From Acinetobacter sp. C32I (GTDB taxonomy: Bacteria; Pseudomonadota; Gammaproteobacteria; Pseudomonadales; Moraxellaceae): 64,000 nucleotides of DNA. The stretch lies in contig NZ_CP098480.1 of the NCBI RefSeq assembly GCF_023702715.1, positions 1,550,001 through 1,614,000 on the forward strand. The letters run 5' to 3'. The notes below the pieces were generated by a model. That model made no database searches. It saw only the letters and a list, made by a program, of their open reading frames with translations, and was not told the origin of the DNA. Positions 47,745-57,794 of the stretch are shown in pieces. Every line of letters starts with the position of its first letter. Position 1 is the first letter of the stretch. The position numbers and the translations under genes were made by a program.

Positions 47745-48632
47745 ATGCGTCATCTACTTACTGTTGCCTTATTCTCTGCATTACCAACATTCAGTTTTGC
47801 TCACACGGCAAGCCCTTTTTTATTGCCAGAAGTATTTGACAGCAAAGCAGATAACGTCAGCTTTCAAAGTGGAATTACTGTAGAAAAATTCTTTGTTCCA
47901 AACCGTAACTTTAAAACAGATTATCAGGTCACAACGCCAGAAGGAAAAACTGAAACTATTAAAGCAGCCGCAGAATTAAAAAAATTCAATATCGCTGAAG
48001 TCAATTTAACCACGGATGGCACCTATCGTCTTCGTACGCAAAATGCGACAGGCAACCCAACCAAATATGCATTGATTGATGGTCGTTGGTTACGTGTTCG
48101 CCCTCAACGCCCTGCTAATGCAAACCCGATGCCACCACAAGGTAATAATGCAGAGCAAAAAGCGCCTCAAGCACCAGCAAATCAGCCACCTCGTTTTATT
48201 GCTGAAGACCAAATTCCTGCAAATGCAAAAACTGCTCAAACCATCAACACCTATATTGCTGAAAGCTTTATCACTAAAGGTAAACCAAGTGCTGTGCCTG
48301 CTGTGAGCAACAAAGGTTTCGAATTGAAGTTCCTCACTCATCCAAATGAGTTATTTGCAGGTGAATCCTTTAAAGCACAAGTTTTAATGGATGGTAAACC
48401 AGTGCCAAATTTAGAAGTTGATGTGTTTAAAGGTGCCAGCAGCTACCAACCCAATGCAAAACGTGATCAACCGCATGTCAAAACTAACGCAAAAGGTGAA
48501 GTTGAAGTAAAATTCAATGAAGCAGGTATTTATCTCATTACCACAGCGTATCCTGAAGCGAATACTGACAACACAAAACCACCCATCGCACAATCTTATA
48601 CTTACAGCGTGACCGTTGAAGTGACTGAATAA
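47745..48632 (+). CDS. DUF4198 periplasmic protein
   Basis: A 295-residue secreted protein. The signal peptide ends at F-S-F-A-H, so His is near the mature N-terminus, often a metal ligand in DUF4198/NikM-like proteins. The central linker is Pro/Gln/Asn-rich (about 125-155). The C-terminal half has a beta-sandwich pattern: N-E-L-F-A-G-E-S-F-K and T-N-A-K-G-E-V-E-V-K-F-N-E-A-G-I-Y. A role in metal or siderophore handling is inferred from context. AAGGAA lies 6 bases before ATG. Confidence 0.85.
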   Translation: MRHLLTVALFSALPTFSFAHTASPFLLPEVFDSKADNVSFQSGITVEKFFVPNRNFKTDYQVTTPEGKTETIKAAAELKKFNIAEVNLTTDGTYRLRTQNATGNPTKYALIDGRWLRVRPQRPANANPMPPQGNNAEQKAPQAPANQPPRFIAEDQIPANAKTAQTINTYIAESFITKGKPSAVPAVSNKGFELKFLTHPNELFAGESFKAQVLMDGKPVPNLEVDVFKGASSYQPNAKRDQPHVKTNAKGEVEVKFNEAGIYLITTAYPEANTDNTKPPIAQSYTYSVTVEVTE

Positions 48633-48643
48633 GCCTTTTGACT

Positions 48644-48674
48644 AAGGTACTTATCAGCGTATAAGTACCTTCCC
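48644..48674 (+). terminator. Terminator after DUF4198
   Basis: AAGGTACTTAT, loop CAGCGT, ATAAGTACCTT forms an 11-bp perfect stem; the following tract is C then T, so termination is likely but not ideal. Confidence 0.75.
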
Positions 48675-48754
48675 CCTTTTGATTGAGTTGCAATCCATTT
48701 CTATCTTAAAAATAACAGCGTATATTGTTTTAAAACTCGTATTTTCCCTGTTTT

Positions 48755-49756
48755 ATGACTTCAAAAAAAACCAGTGATGCAGGCATCTTTTTATGGATGG
48801 TTTATCAAACCATGCAAAAGATGAATTTAGATGCCGCTGCCATCTTTGCTTGTGTTCATTTACCCGATCAGCCACCTGATAAGTTTGTCCGTCGTGACAA
48901 CGCCACACAGCAACGCTTTTGGCAAGCCGCACAACAAATTAGTGATGATCCCGATATTGGTTTACATATTGGGCACAATGTTCCACCCTTTCGTGGACAA
49001 GTGATTGAATATCTTTTTCTCAGTAGTGCAACATTTGGTGAAGGTCTCAAACGAACCATTCGATATCAGGCCTTACTCACTGATGCCATGTCATTTAACT
49101 TAGAAATGATAAATGAACATAGAGTGATGATTTCAGGGCTCAATCATCCTGTTCGACACTATTTGGAATGTGCGATTGGTATTTTGCTTAATTTCTTTAA
49201 ATATATTAGTGACGGAACTTTTACGCCGACTGAAATTGGCCTGCCATATCTAGACGGAGCGGATCAAGAGGAATACCAGAAAATCTGGGGCTGTCCTGTC
49301 AAACTCGGGCAAGATAATGGCTATATTTGCTTTGATTCAGCACAATTAGCGACGCCTTCTGCTGCTCATGAACCTGAACTGTTAAAAGTACATGAACATC
49401 ATGCTGCATCACAAATTGAGCTATTAAACAAACATCAACTTATAAACGAAATCGAAAAAATCTTGGCCAATGGTTTATTAGAGTCTGGAGAGTTTGACCA
49501 GAACATCATTGCCGAATATTTAGGACGTAGCGCTCGTAGCTTAAGAGCAGATTTACAACTATTAAATACCAGCTATGAAAAAGTCATTGCCCATTATCGT
49601 GAACGTCTTGCTCGTCGCTTACTTTCTCAAACCGAAGAAAGCATCGACCAGATTGTTTATCTGACTGGTTTTTCTGAACCCTCAGCATTTTCCAGAGCAT
49701 TTAAACGCTGGACTGGTGAGACCCCAAGCGCATATCGACAACGTAAACAGACTTAA
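48755..49756 (+). CDS. AraC-family transcriptional regulator
   Basis: A 333-residue regulator. The N-terminal region (about 1-215) resembles the Arabinose_bd domain of the OruR/ArgR-like group: D-D-P-D-I-G-L-H-I-G-H-N, H-P-V-R-H-Y-L-E. The C-terminal double HTH (about 235-330) has Q-N-I-I-A-E-Y-L-G-R-S-A-R-S-L-R and G-F-S-E-P-S-A-F-S-R-A-F-K-R-W-T-G-E-T-P. The gene immediately downstream encodes a fatty-acid-hydroxylase-like protein; regulation of that gene is inferred. Confidence 0.9.
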   Translation: MTSKKTSDAGIFLWMVYQTMQKMNLDAAAIFACVHLPDQPPDKFVRRDNATQQRFWQAAQQISDDPDIGLHIGHNVPPFRGQVIEYLFLSSATFGEGLKRTIRYQALLTDAMSFNLEMINEHRVMISGLNHPVRHYLECAIGILLNFFKYISDGTFTPTEIGLPYLDGADQEEYQKIWGCPVKLGQDNGYICFDSAQLATPSAAHEPELLKVHEHHAASQIELLNKHQLINEIEKILANGLLESGEFDQNIIAEYLGRSARSLRADLQLLNTSYEKVIAHYRERLARRLLSQTEESIDQIVYLTGFSEPSAFSRAFKRWTGETPSAYRQRKQT

Positions 49757-49853
49757 ATTGATTGGATAGGCAGCTTAAAACTGTCAGATCAGTCAAAACT
49801 TTTTACTCTTCTCTTTTTAAAATCCGATCTATGTTAAACGAGGTAATCCAAGC

Positions 49854-50477
49854 ATGATCGGTTTTCCAGTAGGCGTTTTTGTCGCAAATGGTATGGAGTG
49901 GTATTTCCACAAAGTCTGGTTACACGAATTTCCAAGCAAAAATAGAAACAGTCCGTTCTTTACCCATATTGCGCATCATAAACGTGCTCGCTTAAATGGC
50001 TTTCATGATGAAGGCTATGCGGAGTCGATGTTTAAAAATTCTGAGATGTACAATGAAAAATCGGCACTCATCGGCCTAGCTGCTGCATCCACCATTTTTC
50101 TACCGGTTGCACCCTTCTTTACCGCGGGCTTGTACTATGGCATTTGGAATTATTGGAAAGTACATGCCAAATCACACCTCGATCCAGAGTTCGCTAAAAA
50201 ACGGATTCCTTGGCATTATGATCATCACATGACTAGCAATCAAAATGCGAATTGGTGTGTGACGAAGCCATGGTTTGATTACATTATGGGAACGCGAGTC
50301 ATGACCAATGTATCGGTCACGGAAACCAATCCATTGGCAATCAACATGCCGAAGTGGCTGGAAAAAAGAGTGAATCGCGTAGCACGCCGCCTCTTACCAA
50401 AAGCCTATGCCCAAATTGATGCCAATACGCAATTTGATCAGCAGAATTTACGCCAAGGGATTGAGGTCGCGTTATAA
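49854..50477 (+). CDS. Sterol desaturase/fatty acid hydroxylase-like membrane protein
   Basis: A 207-residue protein with clustered histidines typical of di-iron membrane enzymes: H-K-V-W-L-H, T-H-I-A-H-H-K-R and W-H-Y-D-H-H-M, plus N-W-C-V-T-K-P-W-F-D-Y-I-M-G-T, which resembles the end of the hydroxylase domain. Few strong membrane helices are present (about 75-105). Substrate unknown. It starts 98 bases after the AraC gene with GAGG about 10 bases upstream and ends in a terminator. Confidence 0.78.
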   Translation: MIGFPVGVFVANGMEWYFHKVWLHEFPSKNRNSPFFTHIAHHKRARLNGFHDEGYAESMFKNSEMYNEKSALIGLAAASTIFLPVAPFFTAGLYYGIWNYWKVHAKSHLDPEFAKKRIPWHYDHHMTSNQNANWCVTKPWFDYIMGTRVMTNVSVTETNPLAINMPKWLEKRVNRVARRLLPKAYAQIDANTQFDQQNLRQGIEVAL

Positions 50478-50502
50478 ATACGTTGAAGTAGAAGATTAAT
50501 TC

Positions 50503-50531
50503 AAACCGAGTTATGCATGACTCGGTTTTAT
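50503..50531 (+). terminator. Terminator after the hydroxylase-like gene
   Basis: AAACCGAGT and ACTCGGTTT pair around TATGCATG, followed by a short T-run. It may also serve the convergent SMR gene. Confidence 0.85.
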
Positions 50532-50541
50532 TGTGACAAAG

Positions 50542-50874
50542 TTAATGCGAGCTGGTTTTAGACAGTAAATTGAGAATCAATACCCCACTCATAATCAAGA
50601 CAATCCCAATGATTCCCCAAATATCCAGTTTTTGGTCAAATACAAACCAAGCTACGGTGGTAATCAAAACAATTCCAACGCCAGACCAAATCGCATAAGC
50701 AACGCCTACAGGAATCGTTTTTAAGGTTAGAGACAAGCAATAAAATGCAATCACATAACCCACTACAACCACGATAGAAGCAACTGGTTTGGTAAAACCT
50801 TCACTACTTTTTAAGGCAGAGGTTGCAATCACTTCCGCAGTAATCGCAATGAATAAAATTATCCAATTGTTCAT
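50542..50874 (-). CDS. Small multidrug resistance (SMR) efflux protein, EmrE/AbeS type
   Basis: A 110-residue four-helix proton antiporter for quaternary ammonium compounds and dyes. The essential Glu14 is in [10 protein letters not shown], and [10 protein letters not shown] and L-L-S-K end the family pattern. Length matches EmrE (110). It functions as an antiparallel dimer. AGGAGA lies upstream of ATG 50874. I cannot tell whether it is AbeS itself. Confidence 0.92.
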   Translation of the reverse strand: MNNWIILFIAITAEVIATSALKSSEGFTKPVASIVVVVGYVIAFYCLSLTLKTIPVGVAYAIWSGVGIVLITTVAWFVFDQKLDIWGIIGIVLIMSGVLILNLLSKTSSH

Positions 50875-50921
50875 TCAACCATCTCCTACACTCAAATACC
50901 ACCTATCGGGCCATACACAAG

Positions 50922-50952
50922 AAAAAACACCCTTATTAAAAGGGTGTTTTTC
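50922..50952 (-). terminator. Terminator of mnmG
   Basis: AAAAACACCCTT and AAGGGTGTTTTT form a strong stem with A/T runs on both sides, about 28 bases past the mnmG stop. Confidence 0.85.
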
Positions 50953-50980
50953 ACATCAATTTTGATTGAGCCAACAATAA

Positions 50981-52861
50981 TTACGCTGACTTCTTCGCCA
51001 TATTGTTTTTACGGATCGTAATCATCAGCAACTGTACCGCAGCTGGTGTTACCCCAGGGATACGACTTGCTTGTGCTAATGTTTCAGGGCGAACCGTGTT
51101 TAACTTTAATGTGATCTCACGTGACAAACCCGAAATACCCTCATATTCAAAATCAGCAGGAATTCGGGTTTCTTCAAGACGTTTTAATTGTGCAACATCT
51201 TCATGCTGACGATTAATATAGCCTTCGTATTTCACCGCGATTTCGATCTGCTCACCCACATGCTCAGACACTTCTGAACCTGTTAATTCAGCAATTTGGC
51301 TAAAATTGATATTTGGACGTTTCAGTAAATCGATCGCACTACATTCTTTACTGAGATCTGCACCCGTCATTTCAACGAATTTTTTACCCATTGGGTTATT
51401 TGGCGCAGCCCACAAATGTTGTAAACGAGAAGTTTCACGCTCAACCGCTTCCATTTTTTCGCTATATGCAGCCCAACGCTCATCGTCAACTAAACCAAGT
51501 TCACGACCAATTGATGTTAAACGCTGATCGGCATTATCTTCACGTAACATCAAACGGTATTCCGCACGTGAAGTAAACATACGATACGGTTCTTTGGTAC
51601 CGAGTGTAATCAAGTCATCAACCAAAACGCCCATATAAGCTTGATCACGTTTTGGTGTCCACTCTTCTTGTTCCCACGCACGGCGTGCAGCATTTAAGCC
51701 TGCAAGCAAGCCCTGTGCACCCGCCTCTTCATAACCTGTAGTACCGTTGATTTGACCAGCAAAGTACAGATTTTGAATCGCTTTGGTTTCAAGTGTAAAT
51801 TTCAATGCTTGTGGATTGAAATAGTCATATTCAATCGCATAGCCCGGACGCAAAATATGCGCATTTTCCATACCACGGATCGAACGAACCAAATTAAACT
51901 GCACATCAAATGGCAATGAAGTCGAAATGCCGTTTGGATACAGTTCATGGGTATCTAGGCCTTCAGGCTCCAAGAACACTTGATGTGAATCTTTATCGGC
52001 AAAACGATGGATCTTATCTTCGATTGATGGGCAATAACGTGGACCAACACCTTCGATCACACCAGTATACATTGGTGAACGATCTAAACCGCCACGAATA
52101 ATTTCATGAGTTTTTTCACTGGTATGCGTGATATAACAATTGACTTGCTCAGGATGCATTGACACATCCCCCATGAATGACATCACTGGAGATGGAAAAT
52201 CACCCGGTTGCGGCGTCATGACAGAAAAATCTACTGTGCGTGCATCAATACGTGGTGGAGTACCCGTCTTTAAACGCCCAACGGGTAATTTAAGTTCACG
52301 TAGACGATGCGCTAAAGCAATCGAGGGTGGATCACCTGCACGACCACCACTTGAATTTTGTAGACCGACGTGGATCACCCCACCCAAGAAAGTCCCTGTC
52401 GTCAATACCACCGTCTTGGTATCAAAACGGATGCCCATTTGGGTCACAACACCTTTAACGGTATCGCCTTCAACAATTAAGTCGTCTGCAGCTTGCTGGA
52501 AAATATCCAGATTCGCTTGATTTTCTAAAGTATCGCGAATTGCTGCTTTATAACGTACACGGTCCGCTTGCGCACGTGTTGCACGCACAGCCGCACCTTT
52601 ACGAGAGTTTAAAATACGGAATTGAATACCACCTTTATCCGCTGCAAGTGCCATTGCACCACCAAGCGCATCGATCTCGCGGACAAGATGTGATTTACCA
52701 ATACCACCAATCGCTGGGTTACAGCTCATCTGTCCCAAAGTTTCAATGTTATGCGTTAACAATAATGTTTGTCTTCCCATACGTGCCGCAGCTAGTGCTG
52801 CTTCCGTACCAGCGTGACCGCCGCCAATTACGATAACGTCGTAAACTTTAGGATAGTGCAT
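50981..52861 (-). CDS. mnmG: tRNA uridine-5-carboxymethylaminomethyl modification enzyme MnmG (GidA)
   Basis: The 626-residue FAD enzyme, with MnmE, modifies U34 of certain tRNAs. The FAD-binding N-terminus [11 protein letters not shown] and the following [10 protein letters not shown], together with [14 protein letters not shown] and the C-terminal G-L-S-R-E-I segment, are diagnostic. Two Cys residues in the family catalytic positions appear at C-N-P-A and R-Y-C-P-S. It is a single gene with a terminator. No mnmE is nearby. Confidence 0.97.
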   Translation of the reverse strand: MHYPKVYDVIVIGGGHAGTEAALAAARMGRQTLLLTHNIETLGQMSCNPAIGGIGKSHLVREIDALGGAMALAADKGGIQFRILNSRKGAAVRATRAQADRVRYKAAIRDTLENQANLDIFQQAADDLIVEGDTVKGVVTQMGIRFDTKTVVLTTGTFLGGVIHVGLQNSSGGRAGDPPSIALAHRLRELKLPVGRLKTGTPPRIDARTVDFSVMTPQPGDFPSPVMSFMGDVSMHPEQVNCYITHTSEKTHEIIRGGLDRSPMYTGVIEGVGPRYCPSIEDKIHRFADKDSHQVFLEPEGLDTHELYPNGISTSLPFDVQFNLVRSIRGMENAHILRPGYAIEYDYFNPQALKFTLETKAIQNLYFAGQINGTTGYEEAGAQGLLAGLNAARRAWEQEEWTPKRDQAYMGVLVDDLITLGTKEPYRMFTSRAEYRLMLREDNADQRLTSIGRELGLVDDERWAAYSEKMEAVERETSRLQHLWAAPNNPMGKKFVEMTGADLSKECSAIDLLKRPNINFSQIAELTGSEVSEHVGEQIEIAVKYEGYINRQHEDVAQLKRLEETRIPADFEYEGISGLSREITLKLNTVRPETLAQASRIPGVTPAAVQLLMITIRKNNMAKKSA

Positions 52862-53113
52862 AGTGGTAAATGTGTATTCAAAAAATGACAGAGCATTATA
52901 CAGGAGTTTTGCATTAAATTGGCAAAAACAGTCAAGATTGTTGCGGATTGCAAGTCCCTGTTCTGGCTACAGAACATACAAAAAGAAACCTTATGTTGCA
53001 TTTTCCTCTTAGACTGCACACAGCGATTCATCACTATTAACTTGAAAACCACTGTTTTATCTGCTCAGTTTCTTATCCTAAAAAGTGTATAAAAAATACT
53101 TTAGGACAATGAT
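52862..53113. other. Divergent spacer between mnmG and a secreted protein gene
   Basis: About 250 bases. No gene or repeat stands out; it should contain both promoters. TTTAGGACA at 53100-53108 provides the ribosome site for the downstream gene. Confidence 0.4.
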
Positions 53114-53506
53114 ATGAACACAAAGCTTTTATTTTCATCTCTTCTTTGTAGCTTATGTTTTAGCGTAGCTGCACATGCAGACACCAAAGCAAGCCAAGAC
53201 CAACAGGCCAAAAAATATCAACAGGTCTGTAAAGGCAAAAAACAAGGTGATCCAGTTTCATTTGCATTTAAAGGCGTTGTTTTCAATGGTTCATGTGAGC
53301 CAAATGAAGCTGGTAAGTTAGCCTTCCAACCACCAACACCAGCATCTAATGCTGCCGTTGAGACTCAAAGTCGCCTATCTGTTACTCAATCAGAGCCTCG
53401 TCCAGTCAGTGGTGCACCTGTAGACTCTAATAACGCACCGATGGAAGCTCCTCCAGTTGCGCCAGCACCGCCTGTGGCACCTGATGTTGAACAAACTGCA
53501 CCTTAA
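53114..53506 (+). CDS. Secreted proline-rich protein of unknown function
   Basis: A 130-residue protein with a signal peptide (cleavage near A-H-A-D, residues 20-23), a short domain with two Cys (C-K-G-K-K-Q and G-S-C-E-P) that could form a disulfide, and a C-terminal half rich in Pro, Ala and Val. I know no family. AGGA lies 7 bases before ATG, and a terminator follows. Confidence 0.75.
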   Translation: MNTKLLFSSLLCSLCFSVAAHADTKASQDQQAKKYQQVCKGKKQGDPVSFAFKGVVFNGSCEPNEAGKLAFQPPTPASNAAVETQSRLSVTQSEPRPVSGAPVDSNNAPMEAPPVAPAPPVAPDVEQTAP

Positions 53507-53517
53507 TGCATAAATGA

Positions 53518-53552
53518 TATAAAAGAAGGCCTAATTTGGCCTTCTTTTATAT
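53518..53552 (+). terminator. Terminator after the proline-rich protein gene
   Basis: AAAAGAAGGCC and GGCCTTCTTTT pair around TAATTT, with AT flanks. Confidence 0.88.
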
Positions 53553-53682
53553 AAAAACAATATAATAGATTGTATAAGGACAAAATATTTCATCTTAAAA
53601 TTGTAATCTGTCTACTTTATAATCCCTTTAACAAGCATGAATCTATTACAATAAGCACAAATACATTTATTTAGGTTTTCCT

Positions 53683-54588
53683 GTGAACTGGCTACAAATT
53701 CATATTACTGTTGATCAAAACCAAGTCGAACTGACCGAAACATTACTCCTGTCATTAGGCGCGGTGAGCGTAACTTTAGATGATGCTGAAGACCAAGCCT
53801 TACTTGAGCCATTACCTGGTGAAACCCCACTTTGGAATAAAGTTATCGTCACAGGGATTTATCAACAAGAAGAAGATGACCCAATTGATGTCGATACTTT
53901 AGAGGCTTTCCTTAAAGTACAACTTCCTGATGTACCAATGCGCCATGAATACTTGGAAAACCAAGTGTGGGAGCGTGCATGGATGGATTATTATGAACCG
54001 ATTCAAATTGGTGAAAAATACTGGATCGTACCAGAATGGTTAGAACCACCTGAGGCTGATGCAACCAATATCAAACTTGATCCAGGTCTTGCTTTTGGTA
54101 CAGGCAACCATGCCAGCACTTTCTTATGCCTACAATGGTTAGGTAAAACTGATGTGAAAGACAAAGTCGTGATCGACTATGGTTGTGGTTCAGGCATCTT
54201 GGGTGTTGCGGCTTTATTACTCGGCGCTAAAAAAGTTTATGCGACTGATATTGACCCACAAGCAGTACTTGCGACAAAACAAAATGCAGAATTAAATGGT
54301 GTACTGGATCGTCTTTCTGTAGGATTACCCGAAGAGTTTGATCAAGAATTTAAACCACAACAAGCAGATGTCCTTGTCGCCAATATTTTAGCGGCACCAT
54401 TAATGGCACTTGCGCCTGAATTCTCAACTTTAATAAAAAATGAGGGCGAGTTCGCACTTGCTGGTGTAATCGAAGAGCAAGTTGCTGATGTTTCTAGTGT
54501 TTACTCACAGTTTTTTGATATATTAGAGATCGAAAAGCGTGAAGAAAACTGGTGTCGCATTTCAGGAAAACGTAAAACAACAATTTGA
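53683..54588 (+). CDS. prmA: Ribosomal protein L11 methyltransferase
   Basis: A 301-residue SAM-dependent methyltransferase that trimethylates L11. The linker ends at W-M-D-Y-Y-E-P-I. The catalytic domain has [25 protein letters not shown] and [11 protein letters not shown] start at 53683, AGG 7 bases upstream. Length is usual for the family. It is closely followed by the zinc-ribbon protein gene. Confidence 0.97.
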   Translation: MNWLQIHITVDQNQVELTETLLLSLGAVSVTLDDAEDQALLEPLPGETPLWNKVIVTGIYQQEEDDPIDVDTLEAFLKVQLPDVPMRHEYLENQVWERAWMDYYEPIQIGEKYWIVPEWLEPPEADATNIKLDPGLAFGTGNHASTFLCLQWLGKTDVKDKVVIDYGCGSGILGVAALLLGAKKVYATDIDPQAVLATKQNAELNGVLDRLSVGLPEEFDQEFKPQQADVLVANILAAPLMALAPEFSTLIKNEGEFALAGVIEEQVADVSSVYSQFFDILEIEKREENWCRISGKRKTTI

Positions 54589-54602
54589 GAACATTGTTAC
54601 TT

Positions 54603-55463
54603 ATGAGTGAAAAACAAACCCGCTGCCCTAAATGTTCAACTGTGTACAAAGTGACCCTTTCACAACTCAGTGTTGCACAGGGTATGGTTTGTTGTCCAAA
54701 ATGTGTCATTAACTTTAATGCATTAACCAACTTATTAGAAACAGACAGTGAAGCAATCCCGACACCTGTCAATCGCTCACTTTTTTCTTCAATTCAACCT
54801 GACAGCTCATTTGCTGAAAAACAAATGCAGATTTTGAGCATCTTTGACCAGAAAATTGAAAACTCAAATATTGATTTATTGACCTATCTCAACAACCTCA
54901 ATTATTTCAATACCGAACCGGTTACCGCCCTCCCCAATTTAAATCTGTCTGAAGATACCTTACTGATCGACCATGAGAATAATGAGAAACAACATGGTTG
55001 GATGTATTACACTTTGTGGGGTGTTGGCAATATCGCTTTGATTTTAGTATTTGCTTTTCAGATTTTGTGGTTCAACCCTAAACTAATGCACGAAAGCCCT
55101 GCTCTCAATCAAATGTTTAATTATGCCTGTGGCATTTTTTCGTGCAAAACCAGTAATGAGCAATACCAATATCTCAGCTTTGAAAAAGTAAAAATTAAGC
55201 GTGGAGAAAAAGACACCACTGTTTTTTCGGGCGTACTTTTAAATCATCATGAGAATAGTGTGGTACTTCCTACGATTAAGGTCGTCCTCAAACAAAATGA
55301 TGAAGCCGTTTTTAATGTACTACTTAAACCACAAGACTATTTGGTTGACAGTTTGAAAACGATTCAACGCATTCCATCAAACAGTCCATTTCGCTTTGAA
55401 TTTAGCCTTCCTAAAAGCAAAAATAGCTTCAATGACTATAGTTTAGAATTTGTACAGCCCTAA
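54603..55463 (+). CDS. Zinc-ribbon DUF3426 membrane protein
   Basis: A 286-residue protein. Two CxxC pairs (C-P-K-C-S-T and C-C-P-K-C-V) at residues 8-35 form an N-terminal zinc ribbon of the MJ0042 type. A membrane helix (about 145-165, W-G-V-G-N-I-A-L-I-L-V-F) is followed by a periplasmic DUF3426 domain. I use ATG 54603 since the upstream TTG 54585 overlaps prmA. In related bacteria this gene lies between prmA and fis, as it does here. Function is unknown. Confidence 0.87.
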   Translation: MSEKQTRCPKCSTVYKVTLSQLSVAQGMVCCPKCVINFNALTNLLETDSEAIPTPVNRSLFSSIQPDSSFAEKQMQILSIFDQKIENSNIDLLTYLNNLNYFNTEPVTALPNLNLSEDTLLIDHENNEKQHGWMYYTLWGVGNIALILVFAFQILWFNPKLMHESPALNQMFNYACGIFSCKTSNEQYQYLSFEKVKIKRGEKDTTVFSGVLLNHHENSVVLPTIKVVLKQNDEAVFNVLLKPQDYLVDSLKTIQRIPSNSPFRFEFSLPKSKNSFNDYSLEFVQP

Positions 55464-55837
55464 AAGATCAAAAAAGTGACAAAAAAACAAAAAAAAGTGC
55501 AGTTAATTTGCTCACTTTTTCGCTGACAGTGGTATGATACGCGCCACGAATGCTTTGACCTACTTACTCCTCGTAATTTACAGACAATAAAATCGTTAAA
55601 CGAACTGTGCTTCTATCCCATAAGCGCATTGTTGGTTTTTTTGTTTTTAAAAGTAGGCGGTAACAAATATTTAACTATTGTTACGCTTATTTTTTACACA
55701 ATTCGAGGATTTGTGGCAAGCTAATAGTCCTTTTGTTTTAGAGTCACTGTTTTAGGATCTAAAACAGGACTCAGTAATTTAGACCACATTTATATTACTT
55801 TACCCAAGTGATATTTTGATTTTTCGGATTAAAACGC
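55464..55837 (+). promoter_or_regulatory. Long structured leader and promoter region of fis
   Basis: The 374 bases hold an extended -10 promoter TGGTATGAT (TATGAT at 55533-55538) with a GC-rich discriminator (GCGCC), typical of stringent control. Further down, GCGGTAACAA / TTGTTACGC with one bulge (55657-55686) is followed by TTATTTTTT, a terminator-like structure. A second hairpin follows: GAGTC-A-CTGTTTTA / TAAAACAG-GACTC (55741-55772). A T-run with weak pairing lies at about 55636-55642. The layout suggests either a leader attenuator or a separate RNA of about 150 nt. Confidence 0.5.
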
Positions 55838-56107
55838 ATGAATAGCAAATCTCCTATTTTTACGGCTCAATCTGATGTCGCTCTTCGCATCCATGTAGAT
55901 CGCGCAGTTCGTCATTATTTTGCACAATTGCAAGGTGAGCAACCATCTCAAGTTTATGACATGGTTTTAGCAGAAATGGAGAAACCTCTTTTATCTGTGG
56001 TCTTAGAATATACTCGCGGCAATCAAACACGTGCCGCTGAGATTTTAGGCCTTAACCGCGGAACTTTACGCAAAAAGTTAAAAGCTCACGGTTTAATGAG
56101 TGAATAA
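55838..56107 (+). CDS. fis: Fis nucleoid-associated protein
   Basis: An 89-residue DNA-bending protein. The C-terminal HTH is [19 protein letters not shown] and the N-terminal half carries the dimer helices. Length is close to E. coli Fis (98). It activates stable RNA promoters and others. ATG follows a weak ribosome site. It is not cotranscribed with dusB here, since the upstream gene is the zinc-ribbon DUF3426 gene. Confidence 0.95.
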   Translation: MNSKSPIFTAQSDVALRIHVDRAVRHYFAQLQGEQPSQVYDMVLAEMEKPLLSVVLEYTRGNQTRAAEILGLNRGTLRKKLKAHGLMSE

Positions 56108-56113
56108 TTGATA

Positions 56114-56144
56114 AAATGCTCACGTTCTCGTGGGCATTTTTTTT
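56114..56144 (+). terminator. Terminator after fis
   Basis: AAATGC-T-CACG, loop TTCT, CGTG-G-GCATTT, followed by more than five T residues. Confidence 0.85.
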
Positions 56145-56189
56145 GCCTTTTATTTTCAATCTGTAGACTTCAAACTGTTGACTAAAATC

Positions 56190-57764
56190 ATGACTATCAA
56201 ACGTGCTTTAATCTCTGTTTCCGACAAAACTGGAATCGTTGAATTTGCTCAAAATCTTGCAGCTCTAGGGGTAGAAATTTTATCTACGGGCGGTACATAT
56301 AAGTTGCTTAAAGACAACAATATCGCCGTAGTAGAAGTTTCTGAACATACAGGTTTTCCTGAAATGATGGATGGTCGTGTAAAAACACTACATCCTAAAA
56401 TTCATGGAGGCATCTTAGCGCGTCGTGGTCTGGACGAAGCGGTGATGCAAGAACACAACATCGATCCGATTGATCTGGTGATTGTGAATCTGTATCCATT
56501 TGCAGCAACTGTCGCAAAACCAAACTGTTCTCTTGCAGATGCGATTGAGAATATCGACATCGGTGGCCCGACTATGGTTCGTGCTGCAGCAAAGAACCAT
56601 GCTTCAGTCGGTATTATCGTAAATGCATCAGACTATGATTCAGTTATCACTGAATTAAAAGCCAATGCTGGCTTGTCTTATGAAACACGTTTTGACTTGG
56701 CAGTAAAAGCATTTGAGCATACAGCACAATACGATGGCATGATCGCATCTTATTTAGGTGCACGTGTTGGCAAAACTGAAGGCGAAGCTGATTTATTCCC
56801 GCGTACCTTCAATACCCAACTGAATAAAGCACAAGATTTACGTTATGGTGAAAACCCACACCAAAATGCAGCATTCTATGTAGAAGCCAATGCCAAAGAA
56901 GCGTCGGTTTCAACTGCGAAGCAATTACAAGGTAAAGAGCTTTCTTATAACAATATTGCAGATACAGATGCGGCACTTGAATGTGTGAAATCATTTGCAA
57001 AGCCTGCTTGTGTCATTGTGAAACATGCTAACCCTTGTGGTGTTGCGGTTTCATTGGATGGTATCAAGGCAGCTTATGATCTTGCTTATGCAACTGATCC
57101 TGAATCAGCTTTCGGTGGCATCATTGCATTCAACCGTGAATTGGACACTGCAACTGCACAAGCGATTGTAGATCGCCAATTTGTTGAAGTGATTATTGCA
57201 CCAAGCATCGCCGATGGCGTGCTTGAAATCACAGGCGCGAAAAAGAATGTCCGTGTGCTGGTCTGTGGTGAACTTCCAGCAATTGATGCACGTGCAGCAC
57301 AACTTGACTATAAACGCGTAAACGGCGGTTTATTGGTTCAAGACCAAGACTTGGGCATGATCACCAAAGATGATCTTAAAGTTGTGACCAAGCGCGCACC
57401 AACTGAGCAAGAAATTGATGATTTGATCTTTGCTTGGAAAGTTGCGAAATATGTGAAATCAAATGCAATCGTTTATGCCAAAAACCGTCAAACCATTGGT
57501 GTCGGTGCAGGTCAAATGAGCCGCGTCAACTCAGCACGTATTGCAGCCATTAAAGCGGAACATGCTGGCTTAGTGGTTGAAGGTGCGGTAATGGCATCTG
57601 ATGCATTCTTCCCATTCCGTGATGGTATTGATAATGCGGCTAAGGCTGGTATTAAATGTATTATCCAACCTGGCGGTTCAATGCGCGACGAAGAAACCAT
57701 TGCAGCAGCGGATGAAGCGGGTATCGCGATGGTATTCACAGGTATGCGCCACTTCCGTCACTAA
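56190..57764 (+). CDS. purH: Bifunctional AICAR transformylase/IMP cyclohydrolase
   Basis: The 524-residue enzyme performs the last two steps of IMP synthesis. The N-terminal MGS-like cyclohydrolase domain (about 1-150) has S-V-S-D-K-T-G and [12 protein letters not shown]. The C-terminal transformylase has R-Y-G-E-N-P-H-Q and [11 protein letters not shown] use ATG 56190 because the alternative at 56130 overlaps the fis terminator. No strong ribosome site is visible. Confidence 0.97.
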   Translation: MTIKRALISVSDKTGIVEFAQNLAALGVEILSTGGTYKLLKDNNIAVVEVSEHTGFPEMMDGRVKTLHPKIHGGILARRGLDEAVMQEHNIDPIDLVIVNLYPFAATVAKPNCSLADAIENIDIGGPTMVRAAAKNHASVGIIVNASDYDSVITELKANAGLSYETRFDLAVKAFEHTAQYDGMIASYLGARVGKTEGEADLFPRTFNTQLNKAQDLRYGENPHQNAAFYVEANAKEASVSTAKQLQGKELSYNNIADTDAALECVKSFAKPACVIVKHANPCGVAVSLDGIKAAYDLAYATDPESAFGGIIAFNRELDTATAQAIVDRQFVEVIIAPSIADGVLEITGAKKNVRVLVCGELPAIDARAAQLDYKRVNGGLLVQDQDLGMITKDDLKVVTKRAPTEQEIDDLIFAWKVAKYVKSNAIVYAKNRQTIGVGAGQMSRVNSARIAAIKAEHAGLVVEGAVMASDAFFPFRDGIDNAAKAGIKCIIQPGGSMRDEETIAAADEAGIAMVFTGMRHFRH

Positions 57765-57794
57765 TACTACTTTAAAAATTCCGTCTTATTTACC

